Source: Burkholderia multivorans ATCC BAA-247 (GTDB lineage: Bacteria; Pseudomonadota; Gammaproteobacteria; Burkholderiales; Burkholderiaceae). From it: 64,000 bases of DNA. Location: assembly GCF_000959525.1 (NCBI RefSeq), contig NZ_CP009831.1, positions 2,170,001-2,234,000 on the forward strand, read 5' to 3'. Below are positions 28,606-38,459 of the stretch, piece after piece (the first letter of the stretch is position 1; the number at the start of each line of letters is the position of its first letter). The translations under genes were made by a program, and so were the position numbers. The notes beneath the pieces are model-generated. The model saw only the letters and a list, made by a program, of their open reading frames with translations, did not search any database and was not told where the DNA came from.

Positions 28606-28827
28606 CGAGACGGTCGGCGCGACGCAATGCGCGCGATGTCGACGCCTCTTCGCGGCGGAAGCCGTGCGCCGATGCCGCGCGCCCGGTCCGATGGTGAGCT
28701 AATGAGTCGTCAGGGCTACGATTCTACGCGTGCACGGCGAAATCGGCAGCGACGCGGCGCCCGTTTCGCCGCGGATTTGCGTTTCGTTACGGTTGTTTCA
28801 ACGCGTGACCGTGCCGCGCGCACCGTC

Positions 28828-30246
28828 TCATCGCGAGATCGCTTCGAGCGCGATGCCCTTCGTGCGCGGCCCCATGATGCCGATCGCGGCCATCACGATC
28901 GCCATCGCGCCCGCAATGAACGCGAACACGCCGACCGTGCCGAAGCCCTTGAGCACCGCGGCAATCACGAACGACGAGAAAATCGCCGAGAAGCGGCTCC
29001 ACGAGTAGACGAAGCCGACCGCGCGCGCACGGATCGACGTCGGGAACAGCTCGGCCTGATACGCATGGAAGCTGTACGACATGATGTTGCTCGCGAGCGT
29101 CAGGCCGATGCCGAGCACGATCAGCAGCGCGCCGATCGTCGTCTGGCTGAACAGCAGCCCGCAGACGAGCACCGTCGCCGCCATCGCGACGATCACCGAC
29201 TTGCGCTCGAAGCGGTCCGCGATCACGAGCCCGATCAGCGGGCCGATCGGCGCGGCGAGCGCGATCACGCTCGAATACATCAGGCTCGACGTGATCGTGA
29301 TCCCCTGCTTGATCAGCAGCGTCGGCACCCAGTTCGCGAACCCGTAGAAGCCGACCGTCTGGAACACGTTGAAGATCGTCATCATGATCGTGCGGCTACG
29401 ATACGGCGGCACCCACATGTCGCGGAAGCTGCCGCGTTCGGCAACCGGCTCCGCCGGGGCGGGCGCCGGCAGCGGCCGCCCGTATTCGGCCTCGACCTTC
29501 GCTTCGAGCGCACGCATCACGCGATCGGCTTCGTCGAGCCGGCCCTGCTGCGCGAGCCAGCGCGGGCTTTCCGGCAGTTCGCGGCGAATCCACCAGACGA
29601 AGATCGCGCCGTGCGCGCCGATCAGCACGACCCAGCGCCAGCCGTCGAGGCCGAACGGCGCGCGCGGCACGAGCAGATACGCGAGGAACGCGACCACCGG
29701 CACGGCGACGAAACCGACCGCCTGCTCGCACGCGAACGCGCGGCCGCGAATCTGCTTCGGCACGAGCTCGGAGATGTACGTGCCGATCGTCACCATCTCG
29801 ACGCCGAGGCCCAGCCCGACGACGAAGCGCCAGAAATTCAGCCCCGTCGCGGTGTCCTGAAACGCCATCACGACGTTCGCGGCCGTGTACCACAGCAGCG
29901 ACCACGTGAAGATCGCACGGCGCCCGAAGCGATCGGCGAGAAAGCCGCAGGCGATCGTGCCGACGAACAGCCCCGAAAACAGCGCGGCGATGAAGCTCGC
30001 GACGCCCGTCGTGCCGAACAGCCCGTGCGTCGTCGCGCTGAGGATCCCGCTTTTCACGAGACCGGGCGCGACGTAGCCGCTGTACAGCAGATCGTAGAGT
30101 TCGAAGAAGAAGCCGAGGCTCAGCAGCACGACGAGCTTCCACACGCTGCGCGTCGGCGGCAGCCGGTCGAGGCGGGCCGAAATCGTGCCGGCGTCGATCA
30201 GCGGGGATCGGGCCGGCGCCTGCGGGATGCTGTCCGTTGAAGCCAT
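28828..30246 (-). CDS. MFS transporter, sugar-porter/SV2-like group
   Basis: This 472-residue transporter has 12 predicted membrane helices. The family motifs are G-F-L-A-D-R-F-G-R-R after helix 2, an E-L-P-E-S-P-R-W-L block before the central loop, and I-A-D-R-F-E-R-K in the second half. ATG 30246 has an AGGAGACG ribosome-binding site. The early F-F-F-E-L-Y-D segment and overall layout resemble MFS members that carry aromatic acids or nicotinate (NiaP-like), but the substrate cannot be assigned. It is divergent from the MscS gene across 429 bases, and no metabolic gene adjoins it to suggest a pathway. Confidence 0.87.
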   Translation of the reverse strand: MASTDSIPQAPARSPLIDAGTISARLDRLPPTRSVWKLVVLLSLGFFFELYDLLYSGYVAPGLVKSGILSATTHGLFGTTGVASFIAALFSGLFVGTIACGFLADRFGRRAIFTWSLLWYTAANVVMAFQDTATGLNFWRFVVGLGLGVEMVTIGTYISELVPKQIRGRAFACEQAVGFVAVPVVAFLAYLLVPRAPFGLDGWRWVVLIGAHGAIFVWWIRRELPESPRWLAQQGRLDEADRVMRALEAKVEAEYGRPLPAPAPAEPVAERGSFRDMWVPPYRSRTIMMTIFNVFQTVGFYGFANWVPTLLIKQGITITSSLMYSSVIALAAPIGPLIGLVIADRFERKSVIVAMAATVLVCGLLFSQTTIGALLIVLGIGLTLASNIMSYSFHAYQAELFPTSIRARAVGFVYSWSRFSAIFSSFVIAAVLKGFGTVGVFAFIAGAMAIVMAAIGIMGPRTKGIALEAISR

Positions 30247-30675
30247 CGTGATGCGTCTCCTGTCTTGTCGTCTGTTGTTGTCGCGGCCATCCGCGCCGCG
30301 CGAATCGCTGCATTGTACCGGCACGTGCCGCGCTTACGTGCCGCACGCGACGGCATGCGGCGGCGCGCGGCGGCGGCGCGGATGCGCTGGCGCGGCCGGA
30401 AAGATGTAAATTTCGTAACCGTCTGTCGGCCGCCGGCGCACGGCAAAGGCCGCCGCATCGGCCGCCGCGCGCCGACGCCGCCGTGCGCGCAGCCCCCGCC
30501 GCACGGGGCACACGCGGCGATCGCGGCCCCACGCGCCGCGCGCGCCATCGCATCGGACGGCGCGCCGACACGCCGTCGCCGCCGCCGTCGCGCCCCGGTA
30601 ACATGCTACGGGGCCAACCGCCGGCCGCCCGATGCCTGTCGGCAAACAGGCGTGTCGGCAAATCGTAAGCAATCC
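30247..30675. other. Divergent region between an MFS gene and the MscS channel gene
   Basis: These 429 bases are mostly very GC-rich with one AT-richer patch around 30400-30425, which holds the GTAA repeats described separately. No gene is seen; the open frames here are arginine- and alanine-rich without coding character. Confidence 0.5.
30406..30426. promoter_or_regulatory. GTAA repeats upstream of the MscS channel gene
   Basis: GTAAA (30406-30410) and GTAAC (30415-30419) form a direct repeat, and CGTAACCGTCTGT (30414-30426) matches 12 of 13 bases of a sequence upstream of the penicillin-binding protein gene. It is a candidate site for a shared OmpR-family regulator, about 250 bases before the gene. 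Confidence 0.35.
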
Positions 30676-33123
30676 ATGTTCATACAACGACTTTCTCATT
30701 TCGCCCGCCGGATTGCGCTGATCGCACTGCTGCAGTTCGCAGTCGTCGCGACCGCGTCGGCGTTTCCGGCCGCCGCCTCGGCGCCGAGCGCGAGCGCCGT
30801 CGGCGCCGCACCCGTTCCGACGATTTCGCTCGGCGACGCGCTCGCGCAACTCAAGCAGATGCAGGCCGAACAGGACCGCATCAAGCAGAAGACGTCGACG
30901 TCGACCACCAGCAAGGAGCTCGACGCGCTCGAAGACGCGACGCAGCAACTGAGCGCCGCGGTGGAGAAACTGCAAGGCGAGCTCACGCCGCAACGTGTGC
31001 AGTTGCAGGCGCAGCTCGACGTGCTCGGGCCGCCGCCCGCGCCGGGCGCTGCGCCGGAAACGCCGGCCGTCGCGCAGCAGCGCGCGACGCTGAATGCGCG
31101 CAAGGCGCAGATCGAGGCAGCGCTGAAACAGGCCGCCGATCAGAAGACCAATCTCGCGAACCTGTCCGATCAGTTCGCGAAGCTGCATCGCAGCCTGCTC
31201 AGAAACCAGCTCGCGTTCCGTTCGGCCAGCATTTTCAGCGCGCAGTTCTGGCTGCCGCTGTTCCATCTGCCGCCGGACGACGTCCAGCGGCTCGGCGCTT
31301 TCCAGCGCGAGCTGCGCGACATGCTCGGCTCGTCCTGGACGCCCGGCCAGCGCGCGACCACCGTGCTGCTGTTGATCGCCGCGCTCGCGGCGTGGCTCGG
31401 CGGACGCCGGCTGCTCGAGTACGGGCTCGCGTGGATCTGCCTGAACCGTCTGCCGCCGACGCGGCTGCGCCGCAGCGCGCTCGCGCTGTCGACCGCGGTC
31501 GCGACGCTCGTGGCGACCGCGGTCGCCGTGCAGATCCTCTATCTCGCACTCGCGCGCCACTACACGCCGACACCGGCGATGAGCGATCTGTGGGACCAGT
31601 TCGTGAAACTCGCCGCGACCTGCGCGCTGATCGCGGGCCTCGGTCGCGCGCTGCTGTGTACGAAGCATCCGTCGTGGCGGCTGCCCGCGCTCGCCGATCC
31701 CGTCGCGCTCGCGATGCGACCGTTCCCCGGCGTGCTGGCCGCGCTGCTGCTGATATCGGGCACGCTCGAGTCGATCGACCGGATCGCGGACACGAGCCTG
31801 TCGGTCACGCTGCTCGGCCGCGGCTTCGTGTCGCTGGTCGTCGCGCTGACGGTGGGCGCGTCGCTGCTGCGCGCGAACCGCGTGCGCAGCGCGCTGGCGG
31901 CGGCCGGCGAATCGCCCGAGCAGCGCTCCACGCTCGCCGGGCTGATCCACGCGGGCGTGACGCTCGCGATCGTCGTGTCGCTGATCGCGCTGGCAATCGG
32001 CTACATCACGGTCGCGCGCTTCATCACGTACGAGCTCGTGTGGTTCGAGATCGTGCTCTGCAGCGTGTACGTGCTCACGCAGCTGACGCGCGACGCGAGC
32101 GAGAGCCTGTTCTCGGTGAACCTGTCGACGGGCAAGCAGATCAAGCATCTGTTCGCGCTCGACGACCGGCATCTCGAACAGGCACACACCGTCGTGTCGG
32201 GCGTCGGCACGAGCCTGCTGATGCTCGTCGCGGCGATCGCGCTGCTGACGGGCGGCTTCGGCACGACGCCGAGCGATCTGCTCGACAGCGCGATCGCGAT
32301 GATCGGCGGCCAGCGGCTGCAGAGCCTGAACATCATGCCGGACCGCATCATGAACGCGGTGATCGGGTTCGCGATCGGCTTCTATCTGCTGCGCTCGGTG
32401 CGGCGCTGGCTCGACAACGAGTTCCTGCCTGCGCTCGGCATGGACAGCGGCATGCGTGCGTCGCTCGTCACGCTGTTCGCGAACGTCGGCTACGTGCTGC
32501 TTGTGCTGATGACGCTCGGGCTGCTCGGCGTAAAGTGGAGCAACCTCGCGTGGATCGTCAGTGCGCTGTCGGTCGGTATCGGCTTCGGCCTGCAGGAGAT
32601 CGTGAAGAACTTCGTGTCGGGGCTGATCCTGCTGACCGAGCGGCCGGTGAAGGTGGGCGACATGGTCAGCATCGCCGGTGTCGAAGGCGACATCCGCCGC
32701 ATCAACGTGCGCGCGACCGAGATCCAGCTCAGCGACCGCTCGACCGTGATCGTGCCGAATTCGCAGCTGATCTCGCAGAACGTGCGCAACGTGACGATGG
32801 GCAACAGCACGCAGGGCGTCGCGACGCTGATGCTGACGTTCCCGCTGAACACCGATCCGGAGCAGGTGCGCGACCTGCTGCTCGAGGCATACCGCGCCCA
32901 CCCGGCGATTCTCGAGAAGCCGGCGCCGTCGGTCACGTTCAGCCAGCTCGCGCCGGACGGCATTACGCTGAGCGTGACGGGCTACGTGGCGAGCCCGCGC
33001 ATCGCGGGTTCGACGAAGAGCGATCTGCTGTTCGAGATCCTGAAGCAGCTGCGTGCGGCGAAGATCACGCTGTCGAGCCCGCAGGTGCTGGTGCTGCACA
33101 ACGAGCCGGCGAGCGACGCATAA
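30676..33123 (+). CDS. Large MscS-family mechanosensitive channel (DUF3772 type)
   Basis: This 815-residue inner-membrane protein has a signal peptide (cleavage after A-S-A, about residue 28). A periplasmic coiled-coil-rich domain (about 45-190, heptad-like with many Q, K and E) follows, then a membrane region of about ten helices, and the MscS core. In the core, the pore-lining helix and its sequel read I-G-F-G-L-Q-E-I-V-K-N-F-V-S-G-L, followed by the beta domain with V-G-D-M-V, I-N-V-R-A-T-E-I and I-V-P-N-S-Q. This layout matches the large MscK/YbiO-like channels that release solutes on osmotic downshock. A strong terminator follows. Confidence 0.92.
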   Translation: MFIQRLSHFARRIALIALLQFAVVATASAFPAAASAPSASAVGAAPVPTISLGDALAQLKQMQAEQDRIKQKTSTSTTSKELDALEDATQQLSAAVEKLQGELTPQRVQLQAQLDVLGPPPAPGAAPETPAVAQQRATLNARKAQIEAALKQAADQKTNLANLSDQFAKLHRSLLRNQLAFRSASIFSAQFWLPLFHLPPDDVQRLGAFQRELRDMLGSSWTPGQRATTVLLLIAALAAWLGGRRLLEYGLAWICLNRLPPTRLRRSALALSTAVATLVATAVAVQILYLALARHYTPTPAMSDLWDQFVKLAATCALIAGLGRALLCTKHPSWRLPALADPVALAMRPFPGVLAALLLISGTLESIDRIADTSLSVTLLGRGFVSLVVALTVGASLLRANRVRSALAAAGESPEQRSTLAGLIHAGVTLAIVVSLIALAIGYITVARFITYELVWFEIVLCSVYVLTQLTRDASESLFSVNLSTGKQIKHLFALDDRHLEQAHTVVSGVGTSLLMLVAAIALLTGGFGTTPSDLLDSAIAMIGGQRLQSLNIMPDRIMNAVIGFAIGFYLLRSVRRWLDNEFLPALGMDSGMRASLVTLFANVGYVLLVLMTLGLLGVKWSNLAWIVSALSVGIGFGLQEIVKNFVSGLILLTERPVKVGDMVSIAGVEGDIRRINVRATEIQLSDRSTVIVPNSQLISQNVRNVTMGNSTQGVATLMLTFPLNTDPEQVRDLLLEAYRAHPAILEKPAPSVTFSQLAPDGITLSVTGYVASPRIAGSTKSDLLFEILKQLRAAKITLSSPQVLVLHNEPASDA

Positions 33124-33161
33124 CGCACGGCGCCGATCGCACCGGACGCCTCACAGACGAA

Positions 33162-33203
33162 ACGGGCCGGCTGCCGCATCGCGGCAACCGGCCCGTCGGT
33201 TTT
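33162..33203. terminator. Strong bidirectional intrinsic terminator
   Basis: A 16-bp stem with one mismatch (33162-33177 with 33181-33196, 3-base loop) is followed by CGGTTTT on the plus strand and preceded by AAA, giving a short U-run on the minus strand. It lies between the convergent mscS-type gene and amaB and should end both transcripts. Confidence 0.8.
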
Positions 33204-33235
33204 GATGCCGGCGGCGCGAAGCGCGCCGCCCGCGC

Positions 33236-34747
33236 TTACACGTCGAACTTCACGCCTTGGGCAAGCGGCAGTTCGCGGCTGTAGTTGATCGTATTCGTCG
33301 CACGACGCATATACGCCTTCCACGCATCCGAACCCGACTCGCGGCCGCCGCCCGTTTCCTTCTCGCCGCCGAACGCGCCGCCGATTTCCGCGCCGCTCGT
33401 GCCGATGTTCACGTTGACGATCCCGCAGTCGCTGCCGGCCGCCGACATGAACTGCTCGGCCTCGCGCATGTCGTTCGTGAAGATCGCCGACGAAAGGCCT
33501 TGCGGCACCGCGTTGTGCACCGCGATCGCATCGTCGAAGTTGTCGTAGACCATCACGTACAGGATCGGCGCGAACGTCTCGCGCTCGACCACCGCCGACT
33601 GCTTCGGCATCCGCACGATAGCCGGACGCACGTAGTACGCATCCGCATGACCGACGTCGACACGCTCGCCGCCCTTCACTTCGCCGCCCTGCTCGCGCGC
33701 ATCGGCGAGCGCCTTCTGCATCGCGTCGAACGAGGCGCGATCGACGAGCGGGCCGACGAGCGTGCCTTCCTCGAGCGGGTTGCCGACCTTCACCGACGCG
33801 TAGGCCTTCTCGAGGCGCGGCAGCAGCTGATCGACGATGCTCCGGTGCACGATCAGGCGGCGCAGCGTCGTGCAGCGCTGGCCGGCCGTGCCGACCGCCG
33901 CAAACGTGACCGCGCGCACGACGAGATCGAGATCGGCGCTCGGCGCGACGATCATCCCGTTGTTGCCGCCGAGTTCGAGGATGCCGCGCGCGAGACGCTG
34001 GCTCAGCACCTTCGCGACCTCGGTGCCCATCCGCACGCTGCCCGTCGCGCTGACGACCGGCACCTTCTTCGACGAGGTCAGCACCTCGCCGACATCGCGC
34101 GTGCCGAGCACCAGCTGATGCAGCCCTTCGGGCGCGACGCCCGGATGGGTCTTGTCGAACTCGCGCAGCGCCTTGCCGAGCAGCACGTGGCATGCGATCG
34201 CGGTGAGCGGCGTCTTTTCCGACGGCTTCCACACGACCGGATCGCCGCACACGAACGCGAGCGCCGCATTCCATGCCCACACCGCGACCGGGAAGTTGAA
34301 CGCCGAAATCACGCCGCACACGCCGATCGGGTGCCACGTTTCCATCATCCGGTGACCCGGACGCTCCGACGCGATCGTCAGGCCGTAGAGCTGGCGCGAC
34401 AGGCCGACCGCGAAATCGCAGATGTCGATCATTTCCTGCACTTCGCCGAGGCCTTCCGACGCGATCTTGCCGGCCTCGAGCGTGACGAGGCGGCCGAGCG
34501 CGGCCTTGTGCTCGCGCAGCACGTTGCCGAACACGCGTACCAGCTCGCCGCGCACCGGCGCAGGCACCGTGCGCCACTTGAGGAATGCGTCGTGCGCGGC
34601 GTCGATCTTGCGCTCGGCCTCGGCGGGCGTGTCGACCGCCAGCGTCGCGAGCGTCGCGCCGTCGAGCGGCGAACGCGCGGTCAGCGCGTTGCCTTTCCAC
34701 TGGGCGAGATCGATGTCGAGCGCAGCAAGAATGTCGTTGAATTGCAT
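33236..34747 (-). CDS. amaB: Piperideine-6-carboxylate / aminoadipate-semialdehyde dehydrogenase
   Basis: This is a 503-residue aldehyde dehydrogenase of the ALDH7 group. The catalytic cysteine is C292 in G-T-A-G-Q-R-C-T-T-L-R-R, a sequence characteristic of ALDH7A1/antiquitin. The general base is E258 in L-E-L-G-G-N-N, and the N-terminal S-A-F-N-F-P-V block binds NAD. It oxidises alpha-aminoadipate semialdehyde, the open form of piperideine-6-carboxylate, to alpha-aminoadipate. ATG 34747 has a GAGGAAGTG site. It is divergent from the lysP-oxidase-TetR genes, which fits the lysine/pipecolate pathway known from Pseudomonas as AmaA/AmaB. Confidence 0.9.
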   Translation of the reverse strand: MQFNDILAALDIDLAQWKGNALTARSPLDGATLATLAVDTPAEAERKIDAAHDAFLKWRTVPAPVRGELVRVFGNVLREHKAALGRLVTLEAGKIASEGLGEVQEMIDICDFAVGLSRQLYGLTIASERPGHRMMETWHPIGVCGVISAFNFPVAVWAWNAALAFVCGDPVVWKPSEKTPLTAIACHVLLGKALREFDKTHPGVAPEGLHQLVLGTRDVGEVLTSSKKVPVVSATGSVRMGTEVAKVLSQRLARGILELGGNNGMIVAPSADLDLVVRAVTFAAVGTAGQRCTTLRRLIVHRSIVDQLLPRLEKAYASVKVGNPLEEGTLVGPLVDRASFDAMQKALADAREQGGEVKGGERVDVGHADAYYVRPAIVRMPKQSAVVERETFAPILYVMVYDNFDDAIAVHNAVPQGLSSAIFTNDMREAEQFMSAAGSDCGIVNVNIGTSGAEIGGAFGGEKETGGGRESGSDAWKAYMRRATNTINYSRELPLAQGVKFDV

Positions 34748-35352
34748 CACTTCCTCTTCAGGGACAGATTGATCGGTGCGGCGGCGACGCCGCCCGCGTG
34801 ATTCGATTGGAGCGCGTTCGCGCGCCTTGTGCAAGCGGATGCGCGCACCGCCGCGCCGTTGCGCGATGCCGCGCACGAACTGCGGCATCGCCGCCGCCGA
34901 GGCGGCCGGCCGGCACGCCCATGCGCTCGCGGCGCACGATCCATGGACGACATTGTGGGTGGCCACAAGTCGGGCGGCTATTGATATTAACTCACCACTT
35001 CATTCGAAAAACGCAAGACCGCGGGCGTATCGGCGACCGTCTCGGGCTCGCCATACGTGCGCCGTGAACGCCGGGCGCGGGCTTGCACCACGCGCCGCGA
35101 CGTCGCGCGCCTGCCTGGTAAGTTGATGACGAACCTGCATCACCCTGTGCGGAAATATCGTTTGCCGCACGGCGACCGGCCGCCCACAATCGGGGCCACG
35201 TCGAGGTGCGATCTGCACCCGGCGCGCTGACGGCCGCCGACGCGCGGCCGCACGGCGAACGAAGGCGATGCGCGCCGCCCGCGCGATCCGCGCGGACGCA
35301 CCGCCGCGTCGCATCGACAACAAAATTCCGGAGACAGCGCCCAGCGCCCGCC
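34748..35352. other. Long divergent region between amaB and lysP
   Basis: These 605 bases are long for this genome. The middle (about 34950-35010) is AT-richer and contains a 16-bp palindrome, so the promoters of both divergent transcripts probably lie here. I see no gene, although several arginine-rich open frames cross it. Confidence 0.5.
34953..34968. promoter_or_regulatory. Operator-like palindrome between amaB and lysP
   Basis: TTGTGGGTGGCCACAA has perfect 6-bp arms (TTGTGG, CCACAA) around a 4-base centre. It lies just before the AT-rich promoter region of the divergent lysine genes and could bind the TetR regulator encoded at the end of the lysP transcript. That link is inference. Confidence 0.4.
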
Positions 35353-36933
35353 ATGCACTCAGATGCCCGCCCCGATTCGTCCCGTCCGCCCGGCTCGCGC
35401 GCCGCGAAGCCGGCCCTCCACCGCCGCCTGCAGGCGCGCCATCTGCGGATGATCGCGATCGGCGGCTCGATCGGCACGGGCCTGTTCGTCGCGTCCGGCG
35501 CGTCGATCTCGCAGGCCGGCCCCGGCGGCGCGATGTTCGCCTACATGGTGATCGGGCTGATGGTGTATTTCCTGATGACGAGCCTCGGCGAAATGGCCGC
35601 ATTCATGCCGGTGTCGGGCTCGTTCGCGACCTACGGCGCGAAGTTCGTCGACGAAGGCTTCGGCTTCGCGCTGGGGTGGAACTACTGGTACAGCTGGGCC
35701 GTCACGCTCGCCGTCGAACTGGTCGCCGCGCAGCTCGTGATGCACTACTGGTTCCCGCACGTACCGGGTGTCTGGTGGAGCGCGCTCTTTCTGACGCTGA
35801 TCTTCGCGCTCAACGCACTGTCGGTGCGCGGCTTCGGCGAGGCCGAATACTGGTTCGCGCTGATCAAGGTGCTGACCGTGATCGCGTTTCTCGGGGTCGG
35901 TCTGCTGATGATCTTCGGGATCATGAAGGGCGGCCCGAGCGCGGGCCTCGCGAACTTCACGATCGGCGACGCGCCGTTCGTCGGCGGCCTGCCGGCGATG
36001 ATGGGCGTCGCGATGATCGCCGGCTTTTCGTTTCAGGGCACCGAAATGATCGGCGTCGCAGCCGGCGAATCGGAAAACCCGCGCACGACGATCCCGCGTG
36101 CGGTCAGCCAGATCTTCTGGCGCATCCTGCTGTTCTACGTGCTCGCGATCTTCGTGATCGGCGTGCTGATTCCGTACACCGACCCGAGCCTGCTGAAGAC
36201 CGACGTGACCGACATCGGCGTGAGCCCGTTCACGCTCGTGTTCCGTCACGCGGGCCTCGCATTCGCGGCCGGCGTGATGAACGCGGTGATTCTGACGGCA
36301 GTGCTGTCGGCCGGCAACTCGGGCATGTACGCGTCGACGCGCATGCTGTACAACCTCGCGACCGAAGGCCGCGCACCGAAGCTGTTCGCGAAGCTGTCGG
36401 CAGGCGGCGTGCCGCGCAATGCGCTGTACGCGACGACGGCGGTCGGCGCGCTGTGTTTTCTCACCTCGCTGTATGGCGACAAGACCGTGTACATGTGGCT
36501 GCTCAACACGTCCGGGATGGCGGGCTTCATCACATGGCTCGGGATTGCGGTCAGCCACTACCGTTTCCGCAAGGGACTGCTCAAACAGGGTTACCGTCTC
36601 GATCAGCTGCCGTACCGGTCGAAGTGGTTCCCGTTCGGGCCGATCTTCGCGTTCGCGCTGTGCGCGATCGTCGCGCTGGGGCAGGACTACCAGGCGTTCT
36701 TCGCGGCGCGGATCGACTGGGTCGCCGTCTCCGCGACCTATATCGGGCTGCCGTTCTTCTTCGCGATCTGGATCGGCTACGCGCTGGTGCGCAAATGCCG
36801 GCTGGTCCGCTACGAGGACATGGACATCGCACCGTGGATCGAGCGCAACGCGACACCCGAGCCGGCCCCCGACACCTCGGCCGGCTACGCCGCCTACGTC
36901 GCGCGGCCCGCGAACCCGACGTCCGGCGCATAA
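35353..36933 (+). CDS. lysP: Lysine-specific permease
   Basis: This 526-residue APC-family transporter has 12 membrane helices. The N-terminal block G-G-S-I-G-T-G-L-F-V-A-S-G and the stretch from F-M-P-V-S-G-S-F-A-T-Y-G to G-F-G-F-A-L-G-W-N-Y-W-Y match E. coli LysP very closely, as does S-V-R-G-F-G-E-A-E-Y-W-F. It imports L-lysine by proton symport. ATG 35353 is preferred over upstream in-frame starts because the family N-terminus begins shortly after it. The next gene is an amino-acid oxidase and the divergent gene is amaB, so the import feeds lysine catabolism. A C-terminal tail of about 25 residues is specific to this protein. Confidence 0.92.
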   Translation: MHSDARPDSSRPPGSRAAKPALHRRLQARHLRMIAIGGSIGTGLFVASGASISQAGPGGAMFAYMVIGLMVYFLMTSLGEMAAFMPVSGSFATYGAKFVDEGFGFALGWNYWYSWAVTLAVELVAAQLVMHYWFPHVPGVWWSALFLTLIFALNALSVRGFGEAEYWFALIKVLTVIAFLGVGLLMIFGIMKGGPSAGLANFTIGDAPFVGGLPAMMGVAMIAGFSFQGTEMIGVAAGESENPRTTIPRAVSQIFWRILLFYVLAIFVIGVLIPYTDPSLLKTDVTDIGVSPFTLVFRHAGLAFAAGVMNAVILTAVLSAGNSGMYASTRMLYNLATEGRAPKLFAKLSAGGVPRNALYATTAVGALCFLTSLYGDKTVYMWLLNTSGMAGFITWLGIAVSHYRFRKGLLKQGYRLDQLPYRSKWFPFGPIFAFALCAIVALGQDYQAFFAARIDWVAVSATYIGLPFFFAIWIGYALVRKCRLVRYEDMDIAPWIERNATPEPAPDTSAGYAAYVARPANPTSGA

Positions 36934-37065
36934 GTGCGCCGCCGCGCCACGCGCCGACGCTGCGCGCGGCCGGCGCCACCCCAACACCATTCGACGCGGC
37001 GCGCGCGTTCAGGCAAGATCGACGCGCGCCGCCCGTTTTTTCGACGTCACGACTTGCCGAATCGC

Positions 37066-38334
37066 ATGCAGAACTTCTACGAAGCCACCGTTACCCGCCC
37101 GCCGTATCCGCAACTGAGCGGCACGCTCGACACGCAGGTCTGCATCGTCGGCGGCGGCCTTGCCGGCCTGTGCACGGCGCTCGGCCTCGTCGAGCGCGGT
37201 GTGCGCGATGTGATCGTGCTCGACGGCGAGCGCGTCGGCTTCGGCGCCTCGGGCCGCAACGGCGGCTTCGTGTTCGGCGGTTACAGCCTCGACAACGCGG
37301 ACCTGCTGCGCACGCTCGGCCGCGACGAAGCGCGCCGCCTGTACCGGTTGACGGTCGACGCGGTCGACCTGATCCGCGCGCGGATCGCGCGCTACGGGAT
37401 CGACTGCGACATCGTCGATCGCGGCGTGATGCTCGCGAACTGGTTCGACGATCCGTCGCGGCTCGACGGCGTGCGCACGCTGATGAAGCGCGAATTCGAC
37501 GTCGACTGGGAACCGGTGACGCGCGACGCGTTGCGCGCGCAACTGCATACCGCGCGCTACCACGGCGGTCTGTTCGAGCCGAACGCCTTCCACTTCCATC
37601 CGCTGAAGTACGTGCTCGGCGTCGCGGCGGCCGCCGCACGCGGCGGCGCGCGCATCTACGAACGCTCGGCCGCGCTCGGCATCGCGCGCGAAGGCGCGGG
37701 CTACGTCGTGCGCACGGCGCACGGCAGCGTGCGCGCGAAGGACGTCGTGTTCGCGGGCGGCGGCTACGCGCGCGGCGTGTCGCCGCGCATCGAGCGCGCG
37801 GTGCTGCCGATCGCAACCTACGTGATCGCCACCGAGCCGCTCGGCGAACGGCTGAAGGACGCGATCGACGCGCCGTATGCGATCTACGACACGCGCTTCG
37901 CATTCGACTACTACCGGCCGCTGAAGGACACGCGGATCCTGTGGGGCGGCCGCATCTCGGTGCTCGACCGTGGCCCCGACGCGATCGCGCGGCTGCTGCG
38001 CCGCGACCTGCTGCGCGTGTATCCGCAGCTCGCGGACGTCAAGGTCGATTACGCCTGGGGCGGACTGATGAGCTATGCGCGGCACAAGATGCCGCAGATC
38101 GGCCGCGACGCCGACGGCGTCTGGCATGCGATCGCGTTCGGCGGCCACGGGATGGCGCCGACCACGGTGGCCGGCGAAACGCTCGCCGCTGCGCTGGCCG
38201 AAGACCGGCCGGTGCCGGACGGCTTTCGCGCCTTCGGCCTCACGCGCACGTTCGGGCTCGCAGGGCTCGCGGCCGCGCAGCTGACCTACACCGCGTACCA
38301 GGCGCGCGACGCGCTCGCCGCGTACCGCCGGTGA
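37066..38334 (+). CDS. amaA: FAD-dependent oxidoreductase, probable L-pipecolate oxidase
   Basis: This 422-residue flavoenzyme is of the DAO fold. The FAD-binding motif V-G-G-G-L-A-G-L (from about 28) and the segment F-G-A-S-G-R-N-G-G-F are typical of the family that includes gamma-glutamylputrescine oxidase and pipecolate oxidase. The C-terminal G-G-H-G-M-A-P-T-T closes the FAD site. Its place between lysP and a TetR gene, opposite amaB, makes oxidation of pipecolate to piperideine-6-carboxylate the best assignment; that step comes from context and not from sequence alone. It begins 132 bases after lysP and is probably co-transcribed. Confidence 0.8.
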   Translation: MQNFYEATVTRPPYPQLSGTLDTQVCIVGGGLAGLCTALGLVERGVRDVIVLDGERVGFGASGRNGGFVFGGYSLDNADLLRTLGRDEARRLYRLTVDAVDLIRARIARYGIDCDIVDRGVMLANWFDDPSRLDGVRTLMKREFDVDWEPVTRDALRAQLHTARYHGGLFEPNAFHFHPLKYVLGVAAAAARGGARIYERSAALGIAREGAGYVVRTAHGSVRAKDVVFAGGGYARGVSPRIERAVLPIATYVIATEPLGERLKDAIDAPYAIYDTRFAFDYYRPLKDTRILWGGRISVLDRGPDAIARLLRRDLLRVYPQLADVKVDYAWGGLMSYARHKMPQIGRDADGVWHAIAFGGHGMAPTTVAGETLAAALAEDRPVPDGFRAFGLTRTFGLAGLAAAQLTYTAYQARDALAAYRR

Positions 38335-38459
38335 GCGTCGCGGGCCGCGCTGGCGCGCCCGGAACGGCGCCGGAAAGCGAGCCGGCGCTCGAGGAATCGT
38401 CGATTTTCCGCATGCTAGAATGCCCGTTCCACGCCGCCGCGAAGCCAGAACAACCGCAC

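Noticed and set aside
35268-38459. A very long plus-strand frame that could fuse to the second TetR gene
   Set aside because: It crosses lysP and amaA in the wrong frame. The TetR domain begins only near 38460, so there is no real fusion protein.
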